A stretch of DNA of 38,183 nucleotides, taken from positions 1 through 38,183 of the forward strand of contig JAISCX010000010.1 in the NCBI GenBank assembly GCA_031265235.1. The letters run 5' to 3'. The notes under the pieces were generated by a model that saw only the letters and a list, made by a program, of their open reading frames with translations, was not told where the DNA came from and made no database searches. How positions within the stretch are numbered: position 1 is the stretch's first letter; every line of letters begins with the position of its first letter. This document shows, one piece after another, positions 1 through 8,192 of this stretch. The DNA comes from Rickettsiales bacterium. Lineage in GTDB: Bacteria > Pseudomonadota > Alphaproteobacteria > Rs-D84. A program made the position numbers and the translations under genes.

Positions 1-3
1 TTG

Positions 4-124
4 GAGGTTTACAACAATTTTACTGGAATTGCCCGCTTTATTCAGTATATTCAGCGGCCTCCAACCAAGCGGTTGGAGTTTTTTCGTCTTTTCTGACGCC
101 AGTAAAAAGAGGTTGTAAAGCCTC
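4..124. repeat. Imperfect inverted repeat enclosing three hairpins (cloverleaf-like element)
   Basis: The arms 4-26 and 99-124 are complementary over about 21 base pairs: GAGG/CCTC, TTTACAAC/GTTGTAAA and TTTTACTGG/CCAGTAAAA, interrupted by one bulged G and a small internal loop. The enclosed sequence folds into three separate hairpins: 31-58 (GCC-GCT against AGC-GGC, one bulge), 59-78 (CTCCAACC/GGTTGGAG) and 85-98 (CGTC/GACG). As RNA this would be a cloverleaf; as DNA it has the form of a MITE with terminal inverted repeats. I do not recognise it as tmRNA, 6S or SRP RNA. The fold is seen in the sequence; the role is unknown. Confidence 0.55.
59..84 (+). terminator. Rho-independent terminator-like hairpin
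   Basis: A perfect 8-bp stem CTCCAACC/GGTTGGAG with loop AAGC is followed by six T. It could end a transcript entering from left of the window. It lies inside the larger inverted repeat 4-124, so the two structures may compete. Confidence 0.5.
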
Positions 125-210
125 GTTCCAGGAATTCCCCGAAACACGTGTATAATACAGCATTTGTGGGAAATTTCAAGCTTTATTTATCGGAAGTCCT
201 TAGCTCTTGC

Positions 211-239
211 TTGCATTATCAAATTTCGTTTGTTATATT
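211..239 (+). promoter_or_regulatory. Promoter of the D,D-carboxypeptidase gene
   Basis: TTGCAT (211-216), 17 nt spacer, TATATT (234-239). Only 6 nt separate the -10 box from the ATG at 246, so the predicted transcript begins at or next to the start codon (leaderless). A second -10-like TATAAT at 151-156 lacks a good -35 box. Confidence 0.5.
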
Positions 240-245
240 GACGGC

Positions 246-1433
246 ATGAAAAAATTATTATTCGCTATTTGCTGTTTGATATTTGCCGGTTCGGTTGAAA
301 ATTCTGCACATGCCGAATTTTCAACGCCGGCGAAATCAGCTTTTTTAATTGACGCGACATCCGGCGTTGTTATTGTGAACAAGGCCGGGGATGAATTGAT
401 GCCGCCGTCAAGCATGCTGAAGCTGATGACATTGGCCGTAACTTTTGACGCGATCAAGGGCGGGCGGCTGAAAATGACGGACCAGCTGACCGTGTCAGAG
501 AACGCCGACTATAAAAAAACGCTCTGGAAAACGGCCAGCAAAATATGCCTGGTTCGCGGTCAAAAGATAAGCGTCGCCGACGCGGTTACGGGAACGATCG
601 TAATGTCCGGCGGGGACGCCGCGGTCGTGCTGGCGGAACGCATCGCCGGCAGCGAGCGGAATTTCACAGATTTGATGTTAAAGCGCGCGCGCGCGATTGG
701 AATGCGGGAATCGACTTTTGGAAATGTTTCTGGACTGCCGCATCCTGATAATTTAATGACTTCGCGCGAATTGGCGACTTTGGCGGCATACCTGGTTGAC
801 AATCATCCTGAATTTTATCACCTTTTCGCAACGCGGCGTTTTGAATTCGGCGGTTATAAAAATGAATGGTGCGTCACTTGGGGCGCGCAGCATACGGTAA
901 ACTATAACAAGTTGCTGTTTATAATGCCAGGGGCGGAAGGGCTGAAAACCGGGCATACGGACGGCGGCGGTTATGGGATGGCGGCAACGGCAAAACACGG
1001 GGACCGGCGGCTGATCGGCGTGATAAACGGAATGCGCGCCAGGGATCACAACGCATTGGCAAAAGAAATGAAGCGCATGTTAGAGCATGGTTTTGACACG
1101 ACTGCAAATCGCGTATTTTATCGGCCGGGCGACGATATTGTTCGTGTCCCGCTGTGGTATGGGCGAAAGAAAGATGTTGTCGCCACAGTTGCAAAGCCAT
1201 TTGCGGTGACATTGGCAAAAGGCGCGAATACTGCGGGATTGCGCGTTCTGGCGCGATATGACGAACCGTTCGCGGCGCCTGTGCGTCAGGGCGGCAAAGT
1301 AGGGGAAATTATTGCGGAATTGAACGGCCGCGTAATTGCGCGCGCGCCGCTTGTTGCGAAAGACAAAGTCGGCCGCACCATATTCGTCAGCAGAATTATA
1401 CAGAATTTGAAGATTGTTTTTGGGATGGACTAG
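246..1433 (+). CDS. D-alanyl-D-alanine carboxypeptidase (peptidase S11, PBP5/6-like)
   Basis: Serine D,D-carboxypeptidase that removes the terminal D-alanine from peptidoglycan stem peptides in the periplasm. The 395-residue protein starts with a Sec signal peptide (residues 1 to about 23, ending SAHA). The catalytic SxxK motif is SMLK at 56-59 and the KTG motif is at 234-236, within GLKTGHTDGGGYG. The middle SxN motif reads SGG (121-123), with Gly replacing the usual Asn. After the penicillin-binding domain comes a PBP5 C-terminal-like beta domain (about 275-375) and a short amphipathic tail that may hold it at the membrane. The start at 246 is preferred over the upstream TTG at 207 because the signal peptide begins there and no ribosome binding site precedes either; the promoter suggests leaderless translation. 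The 3' end overlaps the convergent mtaB gene by 38 nt. Confidence 0.9.
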   Translation: MKKLLFAICCLIFAGSVENSAHAEFSTPAKSAFLIDATSGVVIVNKAGDELMPPSSMLKLMTLAVTFDAIKGGRLKMTDQLTVSENADYKKTLWKTASKICLVRGQKISVADAVTGTIVMSGGDAAVVLAERIAGSERNFTDLMLKRARAIGMRESTFGNVSGLPHPDNLMTSRELATLAAYLVDNHPEFYHLFATRRFEFGGYKNEWCVTWGAQHTVNYNKLLFIMPGAEGLKTGHTDGGGYGMAATAKHGDRRLIGVINGMRARDHNALAKEMKRMLEHGFDTTANRVFYRPGDDIVRVPLWYGRKKDVVATVAKPFAVTLAKGANTAGLRVLARYDEPFAAPVRQGGKVGEIIAELNGRVIARAPLVAKDKVGRTIFVSRIIQNLKIVFGMD

Positions 1434-2673
1434 CGCAGGTTTGCATATTGCCGGCAAAACAGAATTCTTTTTCTTTTCTTATTCCTGTTATTTCAACATT
1501 TGCAATCGTTCGCGCGGGAATCTTTGCGCCGCTGATTATGACCGGGATATCGTGCGCATCGCGCGCGATATTGTTTTCTTCCACCAATACTTGAACCGTC
1601 TTGCCATATTGCGAAACCATGAACGCGCGCATGTTTTCACGCGCGATATCCGTTGCGATATTTAGGCGGCGTTTTGATTCCGCGCGGTCGATTTGATCCG
1701 GCATGGTCGCGGCGGGCGTACCCGGCCGCGGGCTGAACGGAAACGCGTGCAGGCGGATGGGTCCCAGTTCTTTGATCAAGTCGCATGTTTCATTGAATAG
1801 TTCCGGCGTTTCGCCCGGAAATCCGCAAATCAGATCCCATGAAAAAGAAATTTCTTTCGCATAATTCATCAATTCACGAACCATTCGCGCATTATGCCGG
1901 CGGGCCATTTTTGCCAGAATTGTATCGGAACCGGACTGCATTGAAAGATGCATGTGCGGCAGCATTCGCGAATCTTCGCGCATCAGGTCAGAAATTGGCC
2001 GCAAATCCGTGCCCGGGTCCAGTGAAGACAATCGCAAACGCCGCAAGTCCGGAACATCGCGCAGCAATCCGCGGCACAGGTCTGACAGGCGCGGTTCGCG
2101 AACCCCGCCCGTGTCGCCCCGATATCCCGCAATATCAACCCCGGTCAAAACAATTTCATGATACCCGTTCGCAACCAAAGCGCGGACATCGGATAGAATC
2201 TTTTCGTATGGAAACGACACGTTTTTGCCGCGAAGACGGCTGACTATACAATATGCACAATTATGGTTGCATCCGTTTTGAATCTGGACAAAGCCCTTGG
2301 AAAGAGAAGGCGGAAAAAGAAAAAGGGAAGAAAATTTCTCTTTTGATGGTTTTACCCCATAAGCATGCATATCCAATTTGTCTTTGTTAGAAACGACAGC
2401 AGCGACACCCTTGATTTTGGAATAATTTTCCGGGGCGCGGGTGGCGGCGCAACCGGTAATATACAACGGCACCCCTGGATTTTCACGGGAAAGTTTTCGT
2501 ATTGCTTGACGGGACTGGCGTTCCGCTTCGGCCGTAACCGCGCATGTGTTTACGACTATGGCATTCCGCATGCCGGCGTCATACAGCATATTGCGGATTT
2601 TCTCTGATTCCAGCGTGTTCAACCGACAGCCGAAAGGCACTATTTTAATATTTTCCATCTTTAAAAAGTCCAT
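1396..2673 (-). CDS. mtaB: tRNA (t6A37-C2)-methylthiotransferase MtaB
   Basis: Radical-SAM enzyme that converts t6A37 of ANN-decoding tRNAs to ms2t6A. The N-terminal UPF0004 domain shows FGCRLN, NTCAVT and ITGCAA, supplying the three cysteines of the auxiliary 4Fe-4S cluster. The radical-SAM cluster motif CNHNCAYC follows at about residue 135, and a TRAM-like C-terminal part (about 355-425) ends the protein. The pattern FGCRLNTLESE and NTCAVTAEAERQ is MtaB-like rather than MiaB- or RimO-like. A second in-frame ATG at 2658 (MENIKIV) fits the family N-terminus slightly better. It is the last gene of the minus-strand run and starts 19 nt after the RNase J stop. Its end overlaps the convergent carboxypeptidase gene. 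Confidence 0.88.
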   Translation of the reverse strand: MDFLKMENIKIVPFGCRLNTLESEKIRNMLYDAGMRNAIVVNTCAVTAEAERQSRQAIRKLSRENPGVPLYITGCAATRAPENYSKIKGVAAVVSNKDKLDMHAYGVKPSKEKFSSLFLFPPSLSKGFVQIQNGCNHNCAYCIVSRLRGKNVSFPYEKILSDVRALVANGYHEIVLTGVDIAGYRGDTGGVREPRLSDLCRGLLRDVPDLRRLRLSSLDPGTDLRPISDLMREDSRMLPHMHLSMQSGSDTILAKMARRHNARMVRELMNYAKEISFSWDLICGFPGETPELFNETCDLIKELGPIRLHAFPFSPRPGTPAATMPDQIDRAESKRRLNIATDIARENMRAFMVSQYGKTVQVLVEENNIARDAHDIPVIISGAKIPARTIANVEITGIRKEKEFCFAGNMQTCASPSQKQSSNSV

Positions 2674-2691
2674 CCGCTTTGATAAAAAGGA

Positions 2692-4590
2692 TTATTTCAT
2701 CACATAATGCACTGTGACATTCGGCTTTTTCATGCGGCCGATCAGCGGGCGCAACGCGCCGTTCACTGCTGTCTTTACCGTCATTTCCAGGTTCTTTTGG
2801 TCACGGCGTTCATGCTTTGACAGTCCGTCGATCGCTTTGGTGATGGCCAATTGCACGGATTTTTTCATGACCCCCGTCTGATCGGATTCAAAGATTCCCG
2901 CACTTGACACTTCCGGAACGCCTTTCAAAAATCCTTTCTTGTCCACCGGCAACGTCACAAATACCGCGCCATTCAGCATGACGCTTTTACGCGCCTTGAA
3001 AACCGGGTCATTGTGGTTGTATTCGGTTTCTCCTTCCAGAATGATGCTGCCGGTATGCACGGTTTCCGTTACATACGGCGCTTCGTTCCGGCGCATCGCG
3101 ATGACTTCGCCGTTTTTCACCAGCATCATGTGCTTTGCGCCGCCGCGTTCCATCGCCATTTTTGCATGCAGCATTTCCGACACATATTCGCCGTGCATCG
3201 GAATGATTGTCTGCGGGTGCACCATGTCAAAGAATCGTTCGAATTCCGGGCGCCCGGCATGTCCGTTCGCATGCAGGTTCGGCGTGTCGAAGATAGTGTG
3301 ATAATGCACGCCTTTTTTCGCCAAAGCATTATACAGAAACGATACGTCTTTTTCGCGGCCCGGGATCACGATCGCGCTGAATATCACGGTGTCCGTCGGT
3401 TGCAGTTGCAACTCTTTCACATCATTCTTGCACAGGCGCGTCAGCATGGCGTATTTTTCGCCCTGGGACCCGGTCAGGAATATGACTTGTTTTTCAGCGG
3501 GAAGGTCCTTGATATCCCGATGCAGCAGCAGATCGTCTTTATTCAGATATCCGTATTCGATTCCAATCTCGCGGAATTCGGGCAGCCCCACATACGGCAC
3601 AGCGCGCGAATTGCTGCGTTCTTTGATCGCCGGAACGCGGCCCGCGGCCTTGGCGGCCTCTGCCACCATTTTCAGGCGCGACAAGCTGCGCGAATAACCG
3701 GTGATAATGATGCGCCCGGGCGCTTTTTTGAACAGTTCGGTAAGCGTATCGCGAACTTGAACCTCTGTCGTTTGCACCGGCTGGCGCGCGATTTCGGTTG
3801 AATCGCCGACAACGGCCAGCAATTCCGGGTCTGATCCGATTTCTTTCAAACGCGCATAGTTCGTCATGGGTTCAATAGGATTGTCATCGTTAAATGTCCA
3901 GTCGCCGGTATGCAGCACTTTTCCCTGGGCGGTTTTGATGATGACCATATTTGCCTCTGGCACGGAATGCGACGCGTGGAAAGTTTCGATTTCGAACGGG
4001 CCGACGTTGAATTTGTCGCCGTTGTGATTGAATATGCGGAAATCATCGGGTTTGGTGTTTATGCCGACGCCATTGAAAGTCTTGCGCATGAAATTTTCCA
4101 CAAACCGCGTGCAATATATCGGGGCGCGGAATTTTTCCCATATGTATTTCAGCGCGCCGGTATGGTCTTCATGCCCGTGGGTGATTATGAATCCGACGAC
4201 GTCTTTCTTGTGTTTTTCCAGGAATTTTGTGTCCGGATATTTTGTGTCCGCGCCTTCGAATTCGCCTTCCAAAAATCCCATTCCCGCATCCACCACCAGA
4301 TACTTGCCCTTGTATTTATACACATACATGTTCTGGCCGACGTGTTCCAGTCCGCCCAGGGCAAAGAAATATAAAGTATCGTCGTTCGGATCGACAGAGT
4401 TTATTTTGCTGGTATCGGATTTGATGGCGCCCGCGCCTTTACCCGCGCCGGCATTTTGATGTTTCTTCGCCGGTTTTGTCGCCGCGATCGCGACGGCTTT
4501 GTCGTCATCCATAAAGTCATTTCCGTTGGATAGAAAGGGCAGGTTTCCGATATGATTGTTTTCGTTTTTGTCTTTTTTAAGTTTTACCAT
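2692..4590 (-). CDS. rnj: Ribonuclease J (metallo-beta-lactamase / beta-CASP)
   Basis: RNase J-type ribonuclease: 5'-3' exonuclease and endonuclease acting in mRNA decay and rRNA maturation. The 632-residue protein has the metallo-beta-lactamase motif HGHEDH at 138-143, further zinc ligand regions (HTGDW near 227), a beta-CASP domain (about 270-420) with the ITGYSRS and TGSQGE segments, and an RNase J C-terminal domain. The usual MIPMHGEY motif is present as IIPMHGEY. An N-terminal extension of about 70 low-complexity residues (Lys-, Ala- and Asn-rich) precedes the conserved FALGGLEHVG start; an internal ATG at 4512 would remove part of it. It is separated from the upstream nrnA-like gene by a hairpin-rich 264-bp gap, so it may have its own promoter or be produced by processing. 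Confidence 0.92.
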   Translation of the reverse strand: MVKLKKDKNENNHIGNLPFLSNGNDFMDDDKAVAIAATKPAKKHQNAGAGKGAGAIKSDTSKINSVDPNDDTLYFFALGGLEHVGQNMYVYKYKGKYLVVDAGMGFLEGEFEGADTKYPDTKFLEKHKKDVVGFIITHGHEDHTGALKYIWEKFRAPIYCTRFVENFMRKTFNGVGINTKPDDFRIFNHNGDKFNVGPFEIETFHASHSVPEANMVIIKTAQGKVLHTGDWTFNDDNPIEPMTNYARLKEIGSDPELLAVVGDSTEIARQPVQTTEVQVRDTLTELFKKAPGRIIITGYSRSLSRLKMVAEAAKAAGRVPAIKERSNSRAVPYVGLPEFREIGIEYGYLNKDDLLLHRDIKDLPAEKQVIFLTGSQGEKYAMLTRLCKNDVKELQLQPTDTVIFSAIVIPGREKDVSFLYNALAKKGVHYHTIFDTPNLHANGHAGRPEFERFFDMVHPQTIIPMHGEYVSEMLHAKMAMERGGAKHMMLVKNGEVIAMRRNEAPYVTETVHTGSIILEGETEYNHNDPVFKARKSVMLNGAVFVTLPVDKKGFLKGVPEVSSAGIFESDQTGVMKKSVQLAITKAIDGLSKHERRDQKNLEMTVKTAVNGALRPLIGRMKKPNVTVHYVMK

Positions 4591-4672
4591 TTTTTATTTT
4601 TTCCATTATTTATATTGTCATTCCGTTTGCGGGAATAACGATTATTATTTGCCGCGCATCCGCGCGACGATT

Positions 4673-4756
4673 AATCCCCGAATCTCTGGAAAAATTCATT
4701 GTCAATAAAGAAAGCTTCTTTATCAAAAGTGAATCTGCCAGAGATTGCGGGGGGTT
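4673..4756. repeat. Long nested palindrome between nrnA-like gene and rnj
   Basis: Nested complementary arms are visible: AATCTCTGG (4681-4689) with CCAGAGATT (4738-4746); ATTCA (4694-4698) with TGAAT (4730-4734); ATAAAGAA (4705-4712) with TTCTTTAT (4716-4723). The outer arms extend with AATCCCC (4673-4679) against GGGGTT (4751-4756), one G-U pair. A smaller hairpin, TGCCC/GGGCA, follows at 4759-4772, and the 14-bp palindrome TGTTATTAATAACA lies just beyond. No T-run marks a classical terminator. It may be an mRNA-processing or stabilising structure, or a dispersed palindromic repeat. Confidence 0.6.
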
Positions 4757-4854
4757 GTTGCCCATTCGGGCACGTGTTGTTATTAATAACACTTAGGCAT
4801 AAATTGCCCTTTGCCGGCGATTATACGATATTAAAAAAGAATTATCAATAGAAA

Positions 4855-5805
4855 TTATAACACTTCTGCAAATGCGGCCAGAATCATTTGTTTCGCTGTT
4901 TCCAAATCTGTATTCAGACGCACCGCCGCTGCGTTCAGATGTCCGCCGCCGCCCAGCTTTGCCGCGATTTTATTCACGTCCATCCTGCGGCTGCGCAATG
5001 ATATATGAATGATGTTTTCCATGGGTTCTTTCAATAATGCCACATATTCCACAGTGTCAATCGTGCGCAACCATTCCATTGCATGTCCGCCCTTGCCATC
5101 CAGCATTGCATAATCCGCCAGGGGCACGGTTGATATCGCCAGCCGGTTATCAAACAAGAATTCTGCATTCATCATGATTTTTGCGTTTGCCAGAATATTA
5201 TCCTTGGTTGTTATCGCCAGGTTGTCTTCGATATCGCGCGGCCGCGCGCCATGCCGCATACAATCGGCGGCCGCGTCAAACGCGGATGGATCGTCGACCC
5301 AACTGAAGCGGCCCGTATCGCTGGAAATCGCGGTATACAGGCAATCTGCGGCAATCGTGTTGATTTTCCAATTTGCGGCGTGCGCAATTTCCAAAATAAC
5401 TTCCGCGGTGGAGTTTACGATTTTATGAATATTTAGATTCGCGATATCGGGTGACGTTTGATGATGATCGATTTTGATAGAATCACGTGCACGGTTGAAT
5501 ACGGCCATGGATTCATCGCCGGTATTTCCGCCGGATGTATCCACCATTATCGCCAAATCCGGGATAAAATCATCCGCGATGTCTTCGGCTTTTTTTACCG
5601 CTTCGTATCGTCCGGGCATCCAGTCAAGAAATTTCGGAATTTTACCGGTGTGAATTATCGGCGCGGTTTTTCCAAAATTATCGCGAATCAGTTCGACCAG
5701 CCCCAGTGACGACCCCAAAGCATCGCCATCTGGATTATTGTGCGTGATGATGACAATATTTTCCGCCGTACTTAATTTTTTAATTAAAGATTCAATATTA
5801 TTCAT
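4855..5805 (-). CDS. DHH/DHHA1 phosphoesterase, NrnA-like (oligoribonuclease / pAp phosphatase)
   Basis: DHH-family phosphoesterase, 316 residues, the size of NrnA, which degrades 2-5 nt RNA fragments and dephosphorylates 3',5'-pAp in the cytoplasm. Visible motifs are HNNPDGDALGSS (22-33, motif I), MVDTSGG (motif II), IDHHQTS (the DHH motif), TGRFSW (motif IV) and the C-terminal DHHA1 signature GGGGHLNAAA near residue 286. The start is set by a good ribosome binding site, AAAGGA, 7 nt before the ATG. It follows alaS by 23 nt and precedes rnj, so the products of RNase J digestion and the enzyme for their final breakdown are encoded side by side. RecJ is excluded by length. Confidence 0.85.
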   Translation of the reverse strand: MNNIESLIKKLSTAENIVIITHNNPDGDALGSSLGLVELIRDNFGKTAPIIHTGKIPKFLDWMPGRYEAVKKAEDIADDFIPDLAIMVDTSGGNTGDESMAVFNRARDSIKIDHHQTSPDIANLNIHKIVNSTAEVILEIAHAANWKINTIAADCLYTAISSDTGRFSWVDDPSAFDAAADCMRHGARPRDIEDNLAITTKDNILANAKIMMNAEFLFDNRLAISTVPLADYAMLDGKGGHAMEWLRTIDTVEYVALLKEPMENIIHISLRSRRMDVNKIAAKLGGGGHLNAAAVRLNTDLETAKQMILAAFAEVL

Positions 5806-5828
5806 GGACGCGTCCTTTTGTAATAAAA

Positions 5829-8090
5829 TTATTTTGCGGCGTCCCCAACAGACATTTTTATGCGGCGTATGCCGGATGCGATTGATTTTTCGCTGTTAAT
5901 TTTCGCGGCCTTTATTTCGGACGTGCGCATTGCATGCGTTCCGCCGCACAGTTCGGTTGACACGTCGCCAACACATATTGCGCGGATTTTTCCGTCTTCG
6001 TATTTTTCGCCGAATAATGCCATCGCGCCCATTGCCTTTGCTTCGTCCACAGTTGCCGGGAATTTGGTTTCAACTGGCAAATCCGCCGCAATCCATTCGT
6101 TTATCAGTTTTTCAACCGCGGCCTTTTGTTCCGGCGTCATGGCATTAGGGTAAGAAAAGTCAAATCGCACGGAATCGGGCGCAACCTTGGATCCGCGCTG
6201 TTCCACGCTGTCGCCCAAGACGCGGCGAAGCGCGGCCTGGAGCAAGTGCGCCGCCGTATGCGCCCGGGCAATCTGCATGCGCGAATTTGTATCAATAAAG
6301 GTTGAAACCGCGTCCCCGACATTTAATTGCGCGTTTAATTTTCCCTTGTGAACAACAATCCCGTCAACCGGGAATGTTTCCAAAACGTTCATGTCCGGCG
6401 TTTTGAATATTTCATTATTAACTTCGTGTTCTGTAAATTTGACCATGTTTCCAACGTCGCCGGTCTGACCGCCCATCGTCGCATAGAAAGATGTTCTGTC
6501 CAGCGCGATTTCAACTTCGTCGTCTGTATCCGCTGATTCAACGAATGCGCCGTCTTTTAATATAGCAAGCACTTTTCCAGTCGCGAAATTAAACGGTTTG
6601 CCAGGCTGTAAGACATTATATTTTGCGCCGTCATCTGTTTTAGGCAAATCGATGCGCGATTCCCACAGCGTCTTTGTTCCCTTGGTATCCGCGCGCGAAC
6701 GTTCTTTTTGTTCCGCCATTGCTTTGTTGAATTCTTCTTCGTCAACCGAGATGTCGTATTTTTCTTTCAGAATCATTTTTGTCAGATCCAGGGGAAAACC
6801 GTATGTGTCATATAATTGAAAGGCCTTTCTCCCCGGGAAAACAAAGGTGGAATTGTTTTTGTAATTTTCATGGATTTGACGCGCAAAATCTTTTGGTCGC
6901 CTCTCTCCGGGATTATCTATTGCTGCCATTTCGGGTCCGGATATTGTCAAGGATTGCAGTTCATGAACCTCGTTTCGTAACAATTTCATCCCATTTTCCA
7001 GCATGCTTGCGAAAGAATTCTCTTCATTTTCAATTGTTTTAACAACCCTTTCCTTTTCACAAATCAGTTCCGGATATGCGGATCCCATCTGTTCACATAG
7101 GGCTGGATAAAGCCCGGAAAGTAGATTCTGGGTTATTTTTATTGAATCTTTTTCGCCGAGTATCTGCCCATGCCGCATTGCGCGGCGCAATATTCTGCGT
7201 ATGACGTATCCGCGGCCTTCATTGGATGGCTCTATCCCGTCGGCAATCGCAAATCCCACACAGCGCAGGTGATCGCATATGATTTTGAACGACGGCCGAT
7301 TTTCCGGCGTCTCTGAAACACCTGTCAGTTCTGTGACCGCGCGGCGCAGCACCATGAACAAATCGGTATCATAATTATCCAGCTTGCCCTGTAATATTGA
7401 CGCTACACGTTCAAGCCCTGCGCCGGTATCAACATTTTGCTTTGGCAGCGGGGTCAGATTTCCATTCGCATCTCTGTCAAATTGCATGAATACGTCGTTC
7501 CATATTTCGACATAGCGCCCGCCGTCTTCGTCGGGCGTCCCGGGCAGCCCGCCCGGAATATCCGGGCCGAAATCATAAAACATTTCCGTGCACGGTCCGC
7601 AAGGGCCGGTATCCCCGGCCGCCCACCAGTTGGATTTATCGCCAAGTCGAATTGCGTCTTTACCAGCGACTTTTTTCCAAATTTCGGTCGCCTCGTCGTC
7701 AGTTTGATGGGTCGTCACGACAATGCGTTCGGGATCCAGCCCCCAAACGCGGGTCAGCAATTCCCAAGACATCTCTATCGCGTCCTGCTTGAAATAATCC
7801 CCGAAAGACCAATTGCCCAGCATTTCAAAGAAAGTATGATGCCGTCCGTCAAATCCGACGTCTTCAAGATCGTTATGCTTTCCCCCCGCGCGGATACATT
7901 TTTGACAATCTGCGACGCGTGGCGCGAACGCTGGTTCTGTTCCTTGCAAGATTCCTTTCCACGGGACCATTCCGGCGACGGTGAAAAGCAGGGTGGGGTC
8001 GTTCGGAATAAGCGACGCGGACGGCACTATTTTATGGCCCTTGGATGCAAAATAATCCAAAAACGACTTGCGGATATCATTGTATGTCAT
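5829..8090 (-). CDS. alaS: Alanyl-tRNA synthetase lacking the C-Ala domain
   Basis: Class II synthetase that charges tRNA-Ala. The 753-residue protein has the complete catalytic core (FTVAGMVPWK and HHTFFEMLGNWSFGDY at the N-terminus), the tRNA-recognition domain, and the editing domain with zinc-binding motifs HTAAH (about 610) and CGGTH (about 710) that clears mischarged Ser and Gly. It stops about ten residues after the SGIRRI segment, where most bacterial AlaS proteins (about 870 residues) continue through a coiled coil into the C-Ala/DHHA1 domain. Start: AAGGGA lies 5 nt before the ATG. The next gene in the operon encodes a protein with its own DHHA1 domain. No frameshifted remnant of C-Ala is seen in the 23-nt gap. 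Confidence 0.95.
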   Translation of the reverse strand: MTYNDIRKSFLDYFASKGHKIVPSASLIPNDPTLLFTVAGMVPWKGILQGTEPAFAPRVADCQKCIRAGGKHNDLEDVGFDGRHHTFFEMLGNWSFGDYFKQDAIEMSWELLTRVWGLDPERIVVTTHQTDDEATEIWKKVAGKDAIRLGDKSNWWAAGDTGPCGPCTEMFYDFGPDIPGGLPGTPDEDGGRYVEIWNDVFMQFDRDANGNLTPLPKQNVDTGAGLERVASILQGKLDNYDTDLFMVLRRAVTELTGVSETPENRPSFKIICDHLRCVGFAIADGIEPSNEGRGYVIRRILRRAMRHGQILGEKDSIKITQNLLSGLYPALCEQMGSAYPELICEKERVVKTIENEENSFASMLENGMKLLRNEVHELQSLTISGPEMAAIDNPGERRPKDFARQIHENYKNNSTFVFPGRKAFQLYDTYGFPLDLTKMILKEKYDISVDEEEFNKAMAEQKERSRADTKGTKTLWESRIDLPKTDDGAKYNVLQPGKPFNFATGKVLAILKDGAFVESADTDDEVEIALDRTSFYATMGGQTGDVGNMVKFTEHEVNNEIFKTPDMNVLETFPVDGIVVHKGKLNAQLNVGDAVSTFIDTNSRMQIARAHTAAHLLQAALRRVLGDSVEQRGSKVAPDSVRFDFSYPNAMTPEQKAAVEKLINEWIAADLPVETKFPATVDEAKAMGAMALFGEKYEDGKIRAICVGDVSTELCGGTHAMRTSEIKAAKINSEKSIASGIRRIKMSVGDAAK

Positions 8091-8101
8091 GTAATTCCCT
8101 T

Positions 8102-8129
8102 ATTATGTAGCGGGCGGATTGTAAAACAA
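8102..8129 (-). promoter_or_regulatory. Promoter of the alaS operon
   Basis: On the minus strand TTGTTT (8124-8129), 16 nt spacer, CATAAT (8102-8107), just upstream of the alaS ribosome binding site. It is divergent to the promoter at 8155-8183. Confidence 0.4.
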
Positions 8130-8154
8130 GAACCGTCCGGTATCAAGAAGAAAC

Positions 8155-8183
8155 TTGTTTTTGCGGTTTATTGCATGTATAAT
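8155..8183 (+). promoter_or_regulatory. Promoter of the 8193 membrane protein gene
   Basis: TTGTTT (8155-8160), 17 nt spacer, perfect TATAAT (8178-8183). The ATG at 8193 is 9 nt after the -10 box, predicting a 5' UTR of at most a few nucleotides. Confidence 0.6.
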
Positions 8184-8192
8184 GCGCTTATC

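Noticed and set aside
4-124. tmRNA, 6S or SRP RNA
   Set aside because: No tRNA-like domain, resume codon region, SRP tetraloop motif or single long bubble typical of 6S can be found.
3013-3801. 262-codon open frame on the plus strand
   Set aside because: It is antisense to the conserved catalytic region of RNase J, has no ribosome binding site and no recognisable protein pattern.
7437-8192. Long N-terminal extension of the 8193 membrane protein
   Set aside because: It is antisense to alaS; a promoter and a hydrophobic start place the true beginning at 8193.
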